A stretch of 64,000 bases of DNA from Komagataeibacter diospyri (lineage in GTDB: Bacteria; Pseudomonadota; Alphaproteobacteria; Acetobacterales; Acetobacteraceae). The DNA lies in the NCBI RefSeq assembly GCF_006538165.1, contig NZ_BDLU01000024.1, positions 1 through 64,000 of the forward strand, in the 5' to 3' direction. Below are positions 29,187 through 38,862 of the stretch, piece by piece. The notes below the pieces were generated by a model. That model was not told where the DNA came from and did no database searches. It saw only the letters and a list, made by a program, of their open reading frames with translations. Within the stretch, counting starts at the first letter, position 1. Every line of letters starts with the position of its first letter. Both the position numbers and the translations under genes were made by a program.

Positions 29187-31568
29187 TTAGAAATGGGCGC
29201 TGACTGTTCCAAAATACTGGCGAATTGCCCCGCGTTCCATCGAATACAGATCTCCTGACATGGGATTCCCATTTTCACCCATCATGGAAATGTATTTGCT
29301 GTTGGCAAGGTTATAGACGCTGAAATCAAAAGTCAGGTTTTGTATGGGACCATAATCACCAAAGCGATAACGCGCGCCCAATGTTACCAACCAGTATGCG
29401 GGTACTGACGTATCATTGGTATAGCTATACTGACGCCGTGAATAATAGTTTGCATCAATATGGGCTTCCATACCACGGAATGCATATGTCAGATTGGATT
29501 TATACATAACCTGCGGATAGTTGACGATATTCTTCTTGTTGACAGAATAAAGCTGACCACCCGATTCCAGGTTGCTGCCATATGTTGCGTGATTGTAGCT
29601 GACGCTGTTGAACATCGACAGTCCCTTCATGACGCCATGCTGGAAGGGATGCAGGGTCAAAGCAGCGTCCACCCCATACATGGAAATATCCGTGGGGGCG
29701 ACAGACAGGATCGGGTTGTTCTGGTTGCCTGCATTGATTTCAAGCAGGTGATGGTAATCATTCACGTGATATGCATCGACCGAGAAATTGGCATACTTGC
29801 TGTTATATCGGTAACCAACCAGATAGACCCAGTCACGTTCCGCCGGGGTGCTGTTCTGCAGTTTGCGGAATACCGACTGGTCCTGTACAGCCCATAGCGA
29901 TGCCTGCCCGGCGGATCCCCATGATTGCACACCATACCCACGCATGTTTTCAGCAACGTCAAAATACAGTTCATGTCCGGGCAGAAAGCGCCAGTTGACG
30001 CTGACATGGGGCAGGAAGGCTGCAGCCGCCGTCATGCTGCCGTTGGCCAGGGCAGACGCGCCGGTATAGGCTTCGTTATTATACTGTGCACCACCCGATG
30101 TAGTGGTTATGAGTGATTTGAAGCCTGCATGTATATCCAAGTTATGCACGGGGTGGTATGTATCGGACAGGAAGTACTGGAATGTATCGGTTGTCCATTT
30201 GAAATCATAGGATTCCATGAACGCACGCCCATAGACGTTATAGGGACCGATTGTCTTCAGCGGTGCCAGACCGCTGGCCAGTGAAGGTTCGTTATAGAAA
30301 AACTGCCCCATTTCCTGATTGTTGTTTTCCAGCCAGATGCCACTCTGAATGGTGTGATGCGCGATGTTGTATTTGACCGAGGAGGTCATGCCATAACGTG
30401 CCTGGTGTGACTGCCAGACTTCTTCCGACAGGGGGGCTGCTTCGGTTGCGCCGGGCAGCACCTGTGATGGCACCGCAGGATCGGCATAGGTTCCGTAAAG
30501 CACTTGGCTGTTGGCATAGAACAGGGTTTTCCAATGCAGGTTCCTGGTCATCGCCATATCGAATGTCAGGCCACCAAGATAATTGACCTGATGCTGGCCA
30601 CCATCATACAGATCGGCGTCGCCACCATATTTCTGGGCTTCGCGGTAGGCTTTTCCATAATTGGGATAAAGGTATTCGCTGCTCCATCCTCCATTCTGCA
30701 CTTCGGATAACGAAAGGTCGTAATAGGACCACTGGGAATTGTTAGACCAGCTCATGAACCCGGAAATGCGGCTGTCCTGTCCGATAGGCTGTACGATCTT
30801 GGCTTCCGCCTGCTGCTGCAGCTGGTCGCCAGCCCCCTTCCATTTGTGTGTATCGGAACGGGCATAGGAAATGTACATTTTGGTGCCGGTTTTGTTCATG
30901 GCGCCGGTATCAAATCGCCCATATGTCCGAAATGACGCATTGCTGCCGAACATCTGTGACACGTCCCCGCCCATCTTGTCCGACGGATTGGCGCTTGAAA
31001 TCTGTATGGAACCACCAAGGTTGGTGGTGGACATGGTATCGACCGCCCCCCCACCCTGGGAAACCGACATGCCGGCAATATTGTTGGTGATAATGGCCTG
31101 TGACAGGTTTTCACCATTCAGGGTGCCATAAGACTGGTCGTTCAGCGGAATGCCATCCAGCGAGATCCCGACGCTGTTCCAGTAAAAGCCTCGCATGTAC
31201 AGGCTGCTTGACCATGCATCCAGCCCCAGCGCATCACCTGAACTGAAGCTCAGCCCCGGCGTGCGCGCCGACAGGACCTTCAGCGGATTGGTGCCGGGTA
31301 CGAACTGCTGCATGACCTTCTGGCCCATGCGTTGTTCCGTGCCGGTGGAAACGTTGCGGCTGGTGCTGACTGAGAGCGTTTCCGCTTTGGCTGGTCGGGG
31401 GGCTGTGGTTCCAGTGCGCACATGTGTTTCTTTTGCACGGCTGTTTTCTCCAGCGGCCTGATTATGCTTCGACTGTGTCACGGGGGCAGCGGTTGCCGCA
31501 TGACAGTCAAGGGACGTGGCTGCGAGAAGCAAACCACAGAGGGGCAGTTTCCGGACCATATATTCCAT
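29187..31568 (-). CDS. TonB-dependent outer-membrane receptor
   Basis: A 793-residue active-transport receptor. After a signal peptide (LPLCGLLLAATSLDCHAATA), a TonB-box-like ETLSVSTSRN occurs near residue 64, then a plug domain with LSARTPGLSFSSGDALGLDA and LYMRGFYWNSVGISLDGIPL, and a 22-strand barrel ending GTVSAHF. There is no N-terminal STN signalling domain. It sits directly upstream of the N-demethylase operon on the same strand, but more than 350 bp with a separate promoter lie between. Substrate unknown: iron or heme supply for the heme enzyme, or uptake of a bulky methylated compound, are both conceivable. Confidence 0.9.
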   Translation of the reverse strand: MEYMVRKLPLCGLLLAATSLDCHAATAAPVTQSKHNQAAGENSRAKETHVRTGTTAPRPAKAETLSVSTSRNVSTGTEQRMGQKVMQQFVPGTNPLKVLSARTPGLSFSSGDALGLDAWSSSLYMRGFYWNSVGISLDGIPLNDQSYGTLNGENLSQAIITNNIAGMSVSQGGGAVDTMSTTNLGGSIQISSANPSDKMGGDVSQMFGSNASFRTYGRFDTGAMNKTGTKMYISYARSDTHKWKGAGDQLQQQAEAKIVQPIGQDSRISGFMSWSNNSQWSYYDLSLSEVQNGGWSSEYLYPNYGKAYREAQKYGGDADLYDGGQHQVNYLGGLTFDMAMTRNLHWKTLFYANSQVLYGTYADPAVPSQVLPGATEAAPLSEEVWQSHQARYGMTSSVKYNIAHHTIQSGIWLENNNQEMGQFFYNEPSLASGLAPLKTIGPYNVYGRAFMESYDFKWTTDTFQYFLSDTYHPVHNLDIHAGFKSLITTTSGGAQYNNEAYTGASALANGSMTAAAAFLPHVSVNWRFLPGHELYFDVAENMRGYGVQSWGSAGQASLWAVQDQSVFRKLQNSTPAERDWVYLVGYRYNSKYANFSVDAYHVNDYHHLLEINAGNQNNPILSVAPTDISMYGVDAALTLHPFQHGVMKGLSMFNSVSYNHATYGSNLESGGQLYSVNKKNIVNYPQVMYKSNLTYAFRGMEAHIDANYYSRRQYSYTNDTSVPAYWLVTLGARYRFGDYGPIQNLTFDFSVYNLANSKYISMMGENGNPMSGDLYSMERGAIRQYFGTVSAHF

Positions 31569-32174
31569 TCCCGTTCCAGCTGACTGTTTCGGTGTTACAT
31601 ATATCCAACATGCAAAATAAAAATTTTAAGCGTAAACAATTTATACTTATCAATTGTTTGTTTTATATTTTTAATAGTGTGGTGTTGTGATGCACATATG
31701 ATCTGGGGATGTCTGTAGTGCCCCCTGTGGCCACACCTGCATAACGTTCCGTTTCCGGAACTATATGGGTAAAAAAATAAATCTACAAGAACTAAAATAT
31801 CTTGTGGAGAAATATAAGATGTTGATGACAGTCAGGGCAGTCTATTGTTTTTAAATGAAAATATATTTTTTTTATGGATACTCGTCTATCCATTCTGAAT
31901 GCTGGTCGGTGATACTTTCAATTTTATATTTAATGAACTGATATAAAGAAGAATTTCGTATCACCATGGTTTGCGGGCCACCAGAGAACGGTCGGAACCG
32001 TAACCGGGGGCTTTTTTTACTCATGGTCTGAAGTCTGGGTCTGCCTGTGTCCGTATCAAAACATCCACCGGTATATTCTGTCGGAACTTCAGATCCTTAA
32101 TGTCCGGTTTCTATCCTATATAGTATATAATTTTTTCTTATTATTGATCGTATATACTGTGTGGTGTTACGTGA
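31569..32174. other. AT-rich intergenic region between the TonB receptor and amt genes
   Basis: No gene is supported in these 606 bp. The left third holds the presumed minus-strand promoter of the TonB receptor and a dyad (31634-31659). At 31992-32018 a small hairpin (ACGGT/ACCGT) is followed a few bases later by a T-run on the plus strand; I do not consider it a sure terminator. Confidence 0.45.
31634..31659. promoter_or_regulatory. Inverted repeat upstream of the TonB receptor gene
   Basis: AAACAATT (31634-31641) and AATTGTTT (31652-31659) form a perfect 8-bp dyad with 10 bp between, 66 bp before the receptor start. The spacing of about two helix turns between half-site centres fits a dimeric repressor or activator. 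It does not resemble a Fur box. Confidence 0.4.
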
Positions 32175-33509
32175 TCAGTCACTGCCAATCCTGTCTGTAT
32201 GGTAGGCGACTTCACCATGGGATCCAAGGTCCAGCCCCAGAGCCTCTTCATCTTCTTCTACCCGCAATGGACAGACACGGCGGGTCAATGCCAGTGACAG
32301 ATAGGTTGCAACAGCAGATATCAGCATGCTGAAGGAAATGCCCAGTATCTGGATACCCATCTGTTCCCATATATTGCGGTCTTGTGGATACCCTGTTCCC
32401 CCCAGAAGTGATGCGGCAAAGATAACGGTAAGCAGACCGCCTGCGGCCGCACCGACGCCGTGAATTGAAAACACATCAAACGCATCATCAAATCCGAACC
32501 GTTTTTTCAGGTTGTTGACTGACCACAGGCAGGCAATGCTTGTTATTATGCCGATTGCCAGGGCTGCCATGGGGGCAACATATCCACATGCCGGTGTAAT
32601 CCCCACCAGTCCGGCTATGGTGCCGGAAATAATGCCCAGAGTACTGGGACGACCGTGGTACCGCCATTCAGCAAAACACCAGCCAATCGCTCCACCAGCG
32701 CCGCCGATCAGGGTATTCAGCATTAACAGGATACTCAGTCCACTGATCGCGTAATTACAGCCGCCACAAAAAGCCAGCCAGCCCACAAAAAGCAGGCATC
32801 CCCCTGTATAGGTCATGCTGACATCATGGGGCGCCATATTCGTGGTGCCCAGTCCCTGCCGCTTACCCAGCATGATGGCGGCAACCAGTCCGGCCATGCC
32901 AGCATTGAGGTGGACGACATTGCCCCCGGCAAAATCCAGTATGTCCAGGGGGGCAATCCATCCCCCACCCCACGCCATATGGGCCATGGGTATGTAATCA
33001 ATGAAAAACCATAGTGATATGAATATGATAAAAGCACCGAACCGCATGCGTTCAGCTACGGCCCCGACAATGATCCCGATAGTTATGGTCGCAAACAGGG
33101 CCATGAACAGGCAGTAAAGATATTCGGGCAGGCTGCCTACCGCGCTTTCCACTGTAATGCCCTGCAGGAATACCTTGTCAAACCCGCCTACGACCGGCTG
33201 CCATGGACCTTTACAGAATATGAGCGAGTAGCCAGCAATCATCCACAGGGCAATAATGAATACCCCGGATGAAAATACCTGTGTCAGAACGGACAGGACA
33301 TTCTTGCTGCGTGCCATTCCCCCATAAAACAGGGCCAGCCCTGGCAGCAGCATCAGCATGACCACGAAACTGCACGTCGCCACGAATGTGGTGTCAGCCA
33401 GGTTGTAAGCATGATCAGGTTGGGCCGTGCTGGCATTCCCCATCGTCGGGAGCAGAACAGAAATAAGGAATGCATGGGAAAACAAAACGATATGTCGATG
33501 GTATGCCAT
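32175..33509 (-). CDS. amt: Ammonium transporter (Amt family)
   Basis: A 444-residue inner-membrane channel for ammonium and, in this family, methylammonium. It has a cleavable signal (IVLFSHAFLISVLLPTMGNASTA), the Amt start ALFYGGMARSKNVLSVL and the twin-histidine pore residues in NMAPHDVSMTYTGGCLL and DVFSIHGVGAAAGGL. No adjacent glnB/glnK gene accompanies it, unlike usual amt loci. It lies 30 bp after the APC permease gene in the minus-strand amine operon, which suggests a role in taking up methylamine or recapturing ammonium released by the pathway. Confidence 0.94.
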   Translation of the reverse strand: MAYHRHIVLFSHAFLISVLLPTMGNASTAQPDHAYNLADTTFVATCSFVVMLMLLPGLALFYGGMARSKNVLSVLTQVFSSGVFIIALWMIAGYSLIFCKGPWQPVVGGFDKVFLQGITVESAVGSLPEYLYCLFMALFATITIGIIVGAVAERMRFGAFIIFISLWFFIDYIPMAHMAWGGGWIAPLDILDFAGGNVVHLNAGMAGLVAAIMLGKRQGLGTTNMAPHDVSMTYTGGCLLFVGWLAFCGGCNYAISGLSILLMLNTLIGGAGGAIGWCFAEWRYHGRPSTLGIISGTIAGLVGITPACGYVAPMAALAIGIITSIACLWSVNNLKKRFGFDDAFDVFSIHGVGAAAGGLLTVIFAASLLGGTGYPQDRNIWEQMGIQILGISFSMLISAVATYLSLALTRRVCPLRVEEDEEALGLDLGSHGEVAYHTDRIGSD

Positions 33510-33539
33510 GTCATGACCTGCATGTATGCCGGGGGCTGT

Positions 33540-34988
33540 TTATGTTTCGTGGTGTGGCGGGATCGACAGCACGGGTTCGGGGTCGCGTTCGCGTAGCCGC
33601 AGGCCGCCATTGTCCTGTATCCCGCGTCGGTACAGGCACATCAGCAACGCAAGCACAATTGCCGACAGGGCGATAAGCTGTTCACGCCGTCCACCATATC
33701 CGACCAGGGACGGATTGCAGAACCCGACGACAAGCATGGAAATATTGAACAGTGTCAGTACTCCGGCCACGCCGATCATGCGCCATGGCGGTGTACAGCC
33801 ACTGCCGCGCTTGGCGTAATGCAGGCGTATGAAGCCACTCAACGCCAGGATGATACACAGGATATAGCCAACATTCCCCGCAAATATGATGCCGGTTATA
33901 TCGGATATGAAAAATACGATGAACAGGTTGATGATCAGGTCTATGGTCATGGCGCGTCCCGGCACGCCCTTTTCATTAATGGAGTCCAGCTGCCTGACTG
34001 TCAGGCCACGCGCGGCCAGCCCGTGCAGGGCGCGGCTGGAACCGGAAATGGCAGACCCCATGGCGACAAACTGCGCCAGGCACATGACGGGAATGGCGAT
34101 ATTGGCAAGGCCGGGTCCGATAATCCGGTTGAGGATATCAACGTAGAACCCGATCGGATCAGCATTGATCGCGGCCTCCCCTTCCGTTGCCGGCAGCATG
34201 ACGCAGCTCAGGATGGTAATGCCGATTACCAGGATGGAGGAAACCAGCAGGGCCAGACGGATATGGAACCGGGGGTTATGGTATTCCGGCGCAAATGTGG
34301 CGCACAGTTCCGTGCCATACGTTGTCCATGACGCGATGAACGACCACACCAGCATGGCCTGAAAGAATGTGAATGCGGATGTATGCGGCAGGTGCCAGTG
34401 CAGGTCATGAAAATTGAGCCTGACCGTAAAAAATGGCCCGACAAGGCAGATCACCGCCATGATTCCCAGCAGGCAGCTTGCAATCCGGTTGATGGAGGCG
34501 ACAAGCCGGACACCACGTATATTGATCGCGAAAACCATCACCATCATCAGGCCCGCGATACAGTGGGGCAACCCGATTTCGTTTCCCAGCAGGTGAACCG
34601 TGCCGGTCCACGTCGGAAACCATTGCGCCTGTGCAAGTCGGCCGATCTGCAATCCGTTGACGGCCAGTGAAAAACTCCAGCCGGTCCAGTAGCCAAAAAT
34701 TGCAATGGCGCCCAGCGGAGTGGCGTCCCGCCGCCATGCCTGATGCGCAAATGCCCCGATGCCACCCGAACATCCGGGTAGCGCCAGGGCCATGTCTGCA
34801 AAAATCATGTTCTGCGCCAGCGCGATCAGGCTGGTCATGCACCATATGGCCAGCGCGCCCCATGCCCCCAGCGGGCCGATTTCAAGACCGATAAGACAAA
34901 ATGTAGTAATCGGCGGTCCCAGGGACAGCAGGACACCGTCACTCCATTTCAGGGATTGAATATAGCCATTCGTCTTTGGTGAACTCAT
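33540..34988 (-). CDS. APC-superfamily amino acid/amine permease
   Basis: A 482-residue permease with about 12 hydrophobic segments and the APC fold features: LSLGPPITTFCLIGLEIGPLG in helix 1, MALALPGCSGGIGAFAHQA (the family's P-x-SGG) in helix 2-3 and SFIASWTTYGTELCATFAPE in helix 6. I use ATG 34988 (GGGA about 10 nt before); an upstream in-frame TTG at 35036 is less likely. It follows the TMADH/OYE-like gene by 65 bp, so it probably imports that enzyme's N-methylated substrate. The substrate is not readable. Confidence 0.85.
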   Translation of the reverse strand: MSSPKTNGYIQSLKWSDGVLLSLGPPITTFCLIGLEIGPLGAWGALAIWCMTSLIALAQNMIFADMALALPGCSGGIGAFAHQAWRRDATPLGAIAIFGYWTGWSFSLAVNGLQIGRLAQAQWFPTWTGTVHLLGNEIGLPHCIAGLMMVMVFAINIRGVRLVASINRIASCLLGIMAVICLVGPFFTVRLNFHDLHWHLPHTSAFTFFQAMLVWSFIASWTTYGTELCATFAPEYHNPRFHIRLALLVSSILVIGITILSCVMLPATEGEAAINADPIGFYVDILNRIIGPGLANIAIPVMCLAQFVAMGSAISGSSRALHGLAARGLTVRQLDSINEKGVPGRAMTIDLIINLFIVFFISDITGIIFAGNVGYILCIILALSGFIRLHYAKRGSGCTPPWRMIGVAGVLTLFNISMLVVGFCNPSLVGYGGRREQLIALSAIVLALLMCLYRRGIQDNGGLRLRERDPEPVLSIPPHHET

Positions 34989-35053
34989 GCCGTTATTGTC
35001 CCAAAATGTCGTGACGGACCCGGTCCTGAATGCCAATGGTCATCCGCGCGGGA

Positions 35054-37012
35054 TCAGATGGCAGCTCCCACGCGCAGGCCGTCGTAAACCGCTTCTTCTG
35101 CGGTCCGGGGCGCCAGACTGTCACCAATTATATGGATATCGGGCACAATGCCCCGTGCCACGCTTTCCAGTCCCGTCACGGATGCATGCCCCGTGGCGAG
35201 TACCAGCGTGTCCACATCGTTTACCATTATCGGTTCATTCGTGATGACATGCTGCAGGAACACCGTACTGTCATCATGTCCGAAAAGCCGGACCAGCGGC
35301 ATGATGCCGATTTCCTGACGGGCAAGTACTCCCAGCAGGTCATCACGCACATAGGGCGGTAGCTGGGCCGCGGCATGATGGACCGTGGTGGCAAGCTGGA
35401 CATCATGACCACGGACCGCCAGGGCTTCCGCAATGCCCGGACCGATCCAGTCACCGCGCCAGTCAACTACGATGACCCGGCGACCGGGATTGATTTCACG
35501 CCTGAGAATCTGCCATGCATCGGCAACCTGCATGTCCCCCGCTGCCTCATAAGGCGGCCGGAACGGAATGGCGCCGGTTGCGACGATAAGGGTATCAGGA
35601 CGCTCTGCCGCCAGCACATCACCCGTAAGCGGCGTATTCAGGACGACCTTCACGCCAGCCAGTTCAATTTCACGCGCCAGATTGGTTATGATGCCACCAA
35701 ATTCCGCCCGGCGCGGCAGTTCCTGGGCCAGGCGGGCCTGCCCACCCAACTGGCCAGCCGCTTCGAACAGTGTCACGTCATGCCCGCGTTTTGCGGCTGT
35801 GACCGCAGCCTTCATGCCGGCGGGGCCGCCACCCGCGATGAACACACGTCGGGTTTTTTCCACCGGGGCAAGGTTGCCATAAACCTCTTCGCGGCCCGTT
35901 TCAGGATGCTGGATACACGAAATGGGCACGCCAAGCTGGAAATGCCCGATACAGGCCTGATTGCAGGCGATACAGGCGCGGATATCCTCGCTGTGCCCTG
36001 ACTGTGCCTTTTCGGGCATGCGCGGGTCACAGATCAGCGCGCGGGTCATGCCGCACACATCTGCGGCACCCGACGCGATAATGGCGTCGGCTTCCTGCGG
36101 CTGGTTGATGCGGCCGGTGACAAAGACGGGAATGGACAGTTCAGCCTTGATACGTGACGCCGCCGGGGCGACGTAGCCCGGTGTCCATGACATGGGGGCC
36201 ACAATATGCACCGCCGCTCCGGATGATGCGGATGTCCCTGTCGTGACATTGACATAATCCACCAGAGATTCCAGTTCGCGGCAGATATCGCGTACTTCGT
36301 CTGATGTCAGGCCTTCGTCATCACGTTCACTATCGCTGATACGCATGCCGATGACAAAGTCATCTCCGGTCGCGGCACGGATACCGGTCAGGATTTCACG
36401 TGCGAAACGCAGCCGGTTTTCCATTGACCCGCCATATTCATCGCCGCGCAGGTTGACGCGGGGATTGAAGAACTGTGCGGGCAGGTAGCCATGGCTTGCG
36501 ACGAATTCGACCCCATCCAGCCCCGCGCGCTGCAGACGGACGGCGGCAGCGACAAATCCGTCGATAATTTCGCGTATCATGCCCGCATCCAGCGCGCGCG
36601 GTATGACATGGAATCGTTCGCTGGGTACGGCGGAAGGCGCGTAGGCGACGGTCAGCAACCCCTCATGACGTTCACATATCTCACGGCCCGGATGGAATAT
36701 CTGCCCGAAGATAGTGCAGTCATGGGCATGGCAGGCTTCGGCCAGCCGGGTATAGCCTTCTATGCAGCCATCGTCGTTCGCCATCAGGATATGGGTGGTG
36801 TAACGGGCGCTTTCATGCACGCCTGCCACCTGGATCACGATCAGGCCCGCGCCCCCCGCCGCACGCGCCGCCTGATAGGCGACCAGACGGTCATTCACGG
36901 TGCCATCCGTCGGTATGGTCGTGTCATGACCGGTGGACATGATCCGGTTTTTCAGGGTCGCCCCCCGGATCTGCAACGGCTGGAACAGATTTGGAAAACT
37001 GGAGGTCATCAT
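35054..37012 (-). CDS. TMADH/old-yellow-enzyme family FMN-[4Fe-4S]-FAD oxidoreductase, putative amine demethylase
   Basis: A 652-residue protein with an N-terminal FMN TIM barrel (LFQPLQIRGATLKNR; HGYLPAQFFNPRVNLRGDEYGG), a [4Fe-4S] motif (Cys347, 350, 354, 366 in CIACNQAC...SC) and C-terminal nucleotide-binding domains (IAGGGPAG about 392-399). The architecture is that of trimethylamine/dimethylamine dehydrogenase and of the dimethylglycine and N-methylproline demethylases related to them. The Cys that binds FMN covalently in TMADH is replaced (GHD at 28-30), so flavin attachment should differ. ATG 37012 has AGGA 6-7 nt upstream. Context supports an amine substrate; 2,4-dienoyl-CoA reductase is a less likely alternative. 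Confidence 0.8.
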   Translation of the reverse strand: MMTSSFPNLFQPLQIRGATLKNRIMSTGHDTTIPTDGTVNDRLVAYQAARAAGGAGLIVIQVAGVHESARYTTHILMANDDGCIEGYTRLAEACHAHDCTIFGQIFHPGREICERHEGLLTVAYAPSAVPSERFHVIPRALDAGMIREIIDGFVAAAVRLQRAGLDGVEFVASHGYLPAQFFNPRVNLRGDEYGGSMENRLRFAREILTGIRAATGDDFVIGMRISDSERDDEGLTSDEVRDICRELESLVDYVNVTTGTSASSGAAVHIVAPMSWTPGYVAPAASRIKAELSIPVFVTGRINQPQEADAIIASGAADVCGMTRALICDPRMPEKAQSGHSEDIRACIACNQACIGHFQLGVPISCIQHPETGREEVYGNLAPVEKTRRVFIAGGGPAGMKAAVTAAKRGHDVTLFEAAGQLGGQARLAQELPRRAEFGGIITNLAREIELAGVKVVLNTPLTGDVLAAERPDTLIVATGAIPFRPPYEAAGDMQVADAWQILRREINPGRRVIVVDWRGDWIGPGIAEALAVRGHDVQLATTVHHAAAQLPPYVRDDLLGVLARQEIGIMPLVRLFGHDDSTVFLQHVITNEPIMVNDVDTLVLATGHASVTGLESVARGIVPDIHIIGDSLAPRTAEEAVYDGLRVGAAI

Positions 37013-37450
37013 ACGTCGTCCTGACCTACGGGTGCGGGGCTGTCCCATGCGGGCAATTTCGGTACGCCCGCTGTCTTACCGGGACGTTTCTGGAAAAGCG
37101 CTGACATCGATGATTATAACCCTCTCCACATTTAATGTTACTTTACCGAAACATGTTTGCGGGCGGAATCGAAACAGGTGAGATATGCCGATGCGGTGTA
37201 ACCGGGATTATCATTCCGGTCTCGAACATAATAGGATAATATTTCCTTAAGGGGAAATTTTATTCCTGACAGTTGCGCCATCCGGGTAATATCATCGGAT
37301 GACATTGCCTATCCCTTATTGTGGAACAACATGCACTGCATCTGTATCGCCCACAATGTTGCTTTTACGGAACATTATGGGTGGAAGTGTTTATCACATG
37401 GTATGGAAATCGACATATCCGGCCCTGATGGATTTTTCCCGGTATGACGG
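37013..37450. other. Upstream region of the TMADH-like operon
   Basis: No gene is supported. The region is moderately AT-rich from 37100 to 37400 and should hold the promoter for the 37012-to-32175 operon. A dyad ATTTCC-N6-GGAAAT lies at 37241-37258, a looser relative of the TTTCT/AGAAA dyads seen upstream of the mgs and N-demethylase operons. Confidence 0.45.
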
Positions 37451-38785
37451 CTAGCAATCCAGCGTGACCTGCCGTTCCCATTCGGACAGATGGCTGCAAT
37501 AGGCGTTCCATTCCGACATTTTCAGGTGAATATACGGATCGACCAGTCCGTCCCCCAACAGGCCGCGTATAGCCTTGCACGTATCCAGCGCCCGTACCGC
37601 ATCCAGCAGGTTCAGGGGTAGCTTCTTGGCGTCCCGGATCGTGTGGCCTTCGGTATACATGTTGATATCAAGTGGTTTTCCCGGGTCCAGCCTGCGCTCC
37701 AGCCCATCCAGCCCGGCGGCCAGCAGGGACGCCTGCAACAGGTAAGGATTGGCCGCCCCATCGGGCAGGCGCATCTCAAAACGCCCCTTGCCCGGCACAC
37801 GGATCATATGGGTGCGGTTGTCGCCCGCATAGGTCACGGAATTGGGTGACCATGTTGCACCCGAAACGGTACGTGGCGCATTGATCCGCTTGTATGAATT
37901 CACGACGGGGTTGAGGAACGCGCACAGCGCATCCGCATTTTCAATCAGGCCGCCGACAAAATGATATCCTTCCGCAGACAGGCCCAGTCCCTGCGGGTCA
38001 TCGTCTGCCTGGCATACATTCGTGTCCCCTTTCCAAAGGGAAATATGGGCATGACACCCACTGCCGGTCAGGTTCATGAAGGGCTTGGGCATGAACGTCG
38101 CCCGCAGCCCGTGCTTTTCGGCAATGGAACGCGCCATGAATTTGAAAAAGACGTGGCGGTCTGCCGTTACCAGGGCTTCATCGAATATCCAGTTCATCTC
38201 GAACTGGCCATTCGCGTCCTCATGGTCGTTCTGGTATGGCTCCCAGCCCAGATGCAGCATGGCGTCGCATATTTCGGTAATTACGTCATACCGCCGCATA
38301 AGGGCGGATGCGTCGTAACAGGACTTGGGCGCATTGTCATGTGGATCGCCAATGGCCTGTCCATCAGGGGTCAGCAGGAAAAACTCACACTCAACCCCCG
38401 TCTTGACCGTAAGGCCCATTTTCGCAGCACGCGCGATCATGCGGCGCAATGTGTTGCGAGGTCCCTGTTCGATTAACTGGCCATGCATTTTCAGGTCGGA
38501 TGCAAGCCAGCCAACTTCCGGTTTCCATGGCAGCTGGATCAGGGTGGAGGAGTCAGGCATGGCGACAAGGTCAGGGTCAGCCGGGGAAAGCTGGAACGCC
38601 GCGGCAAATCCGGCAAAGCCCGCCCCCTTTTCCTGCATGCCCCGGATGGCTGACGCCGGGACCAGCTTGGCCCGCTGCGCGCCGGACAGGTCCGTATAGG
38701 AAATGAGGAAATAGTTTATGCCCCGCTTTTCGGCCTCGGCAGCAAGATCGACAGGCGTGCGTTCCTTGGTAACATCTTGAACCAT
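37451..38785 (-). CDS. gmaS: Gamma-glutamylmethylamide synthetase (glutamate-methylamine ligase)
   Basis: A 444-residue type III glutamine-synthetase-like ligase. It should join methylamine to glutamate with ATP, giving gamma-glutamylmethylamide, the entry step of the N-methylglutamate pathway. Family features: FLISYTDLSGAQRAKLVPAS, the metal site GVECEFFLLTPDG, YQNDHEDANGQFEMNW, the ATP region LTGSGCHAHISLW and NSVTYAGDNRTHMIRVPGKGRFEMRLPDGA. The assignment over an ordinary glutamine synthetase rests on the adjoining mgsABC genes (77 bp upstream). GTG 38788/ATG 38785 has no clear ribosome site, so translation may depend on the operon mRNA. Confidence 0.92.
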   Translation of the reverse strand: MVQDVTKERTPVDLAAEAEKRGINYFLISYTDLSGAQRAKLVPASAIRGMQEKGAGFAGFAAAFQLSPADPDLVAMPDSSTLIQLPWKPEVGWLASDLKMHGQLIEQGPRNTLRRMIARAAKMGLTVKTGVECEFFLLTPDGQAIGDPHDNAPKSCYDASALMRRYDVITEICDAMLHLGWEPYQNDHEDANGQFEMNWIFDEALVTADRHVFFKFMARSIAEKHGLRATFMPKPFMNLTGSGCHAHISLWKGDTNVCQADDDPQGLGLSAEGYHFVGGLIENADALCAFLNPVVNSYKRINAPRTVSGATWSPNSVTYAGDNRTHMIRVPGKGRFEMRLPDGAANPYLLQASLLAAGLDGLERRLDPGKPLDINMYTEGHTIRDAKKLPLNLLDAVRALDTCKAIRGLLGDGLVDPYIHLKMSEWNAYCSHLSEWERQVTLDC

Positions 38786-38862
38786 CACCAGAATATCCGT
38801 ATTCAGTATATTTGAAAAAACACGAAAAGGAGCGTCCCCATCAGAAGACGCCCCTTATGGTT

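Noticed and set aside
31992..32018. Hairpin ACGGT/ACCGT followed by a T-run
   Set aside because: The stem is only 5 bp and not adjacent to the T-run, and its position is 390 bp or more from any gene end on that strand.
35054..37012. Naming the flavoprotein trimethylamine dehydrogenase
   Set aside because: The flavin-binding Cys of TMADH is not conserved and related demethylases of other substrates share the architecture, so only a family call is made.
37013..37450. Sigma-54 promoter for the amine or amt genes
   Set aside because: No TGGCAC-N5-TTGCA-type sequence was found upstream of the operon or within the short gaps before amt.
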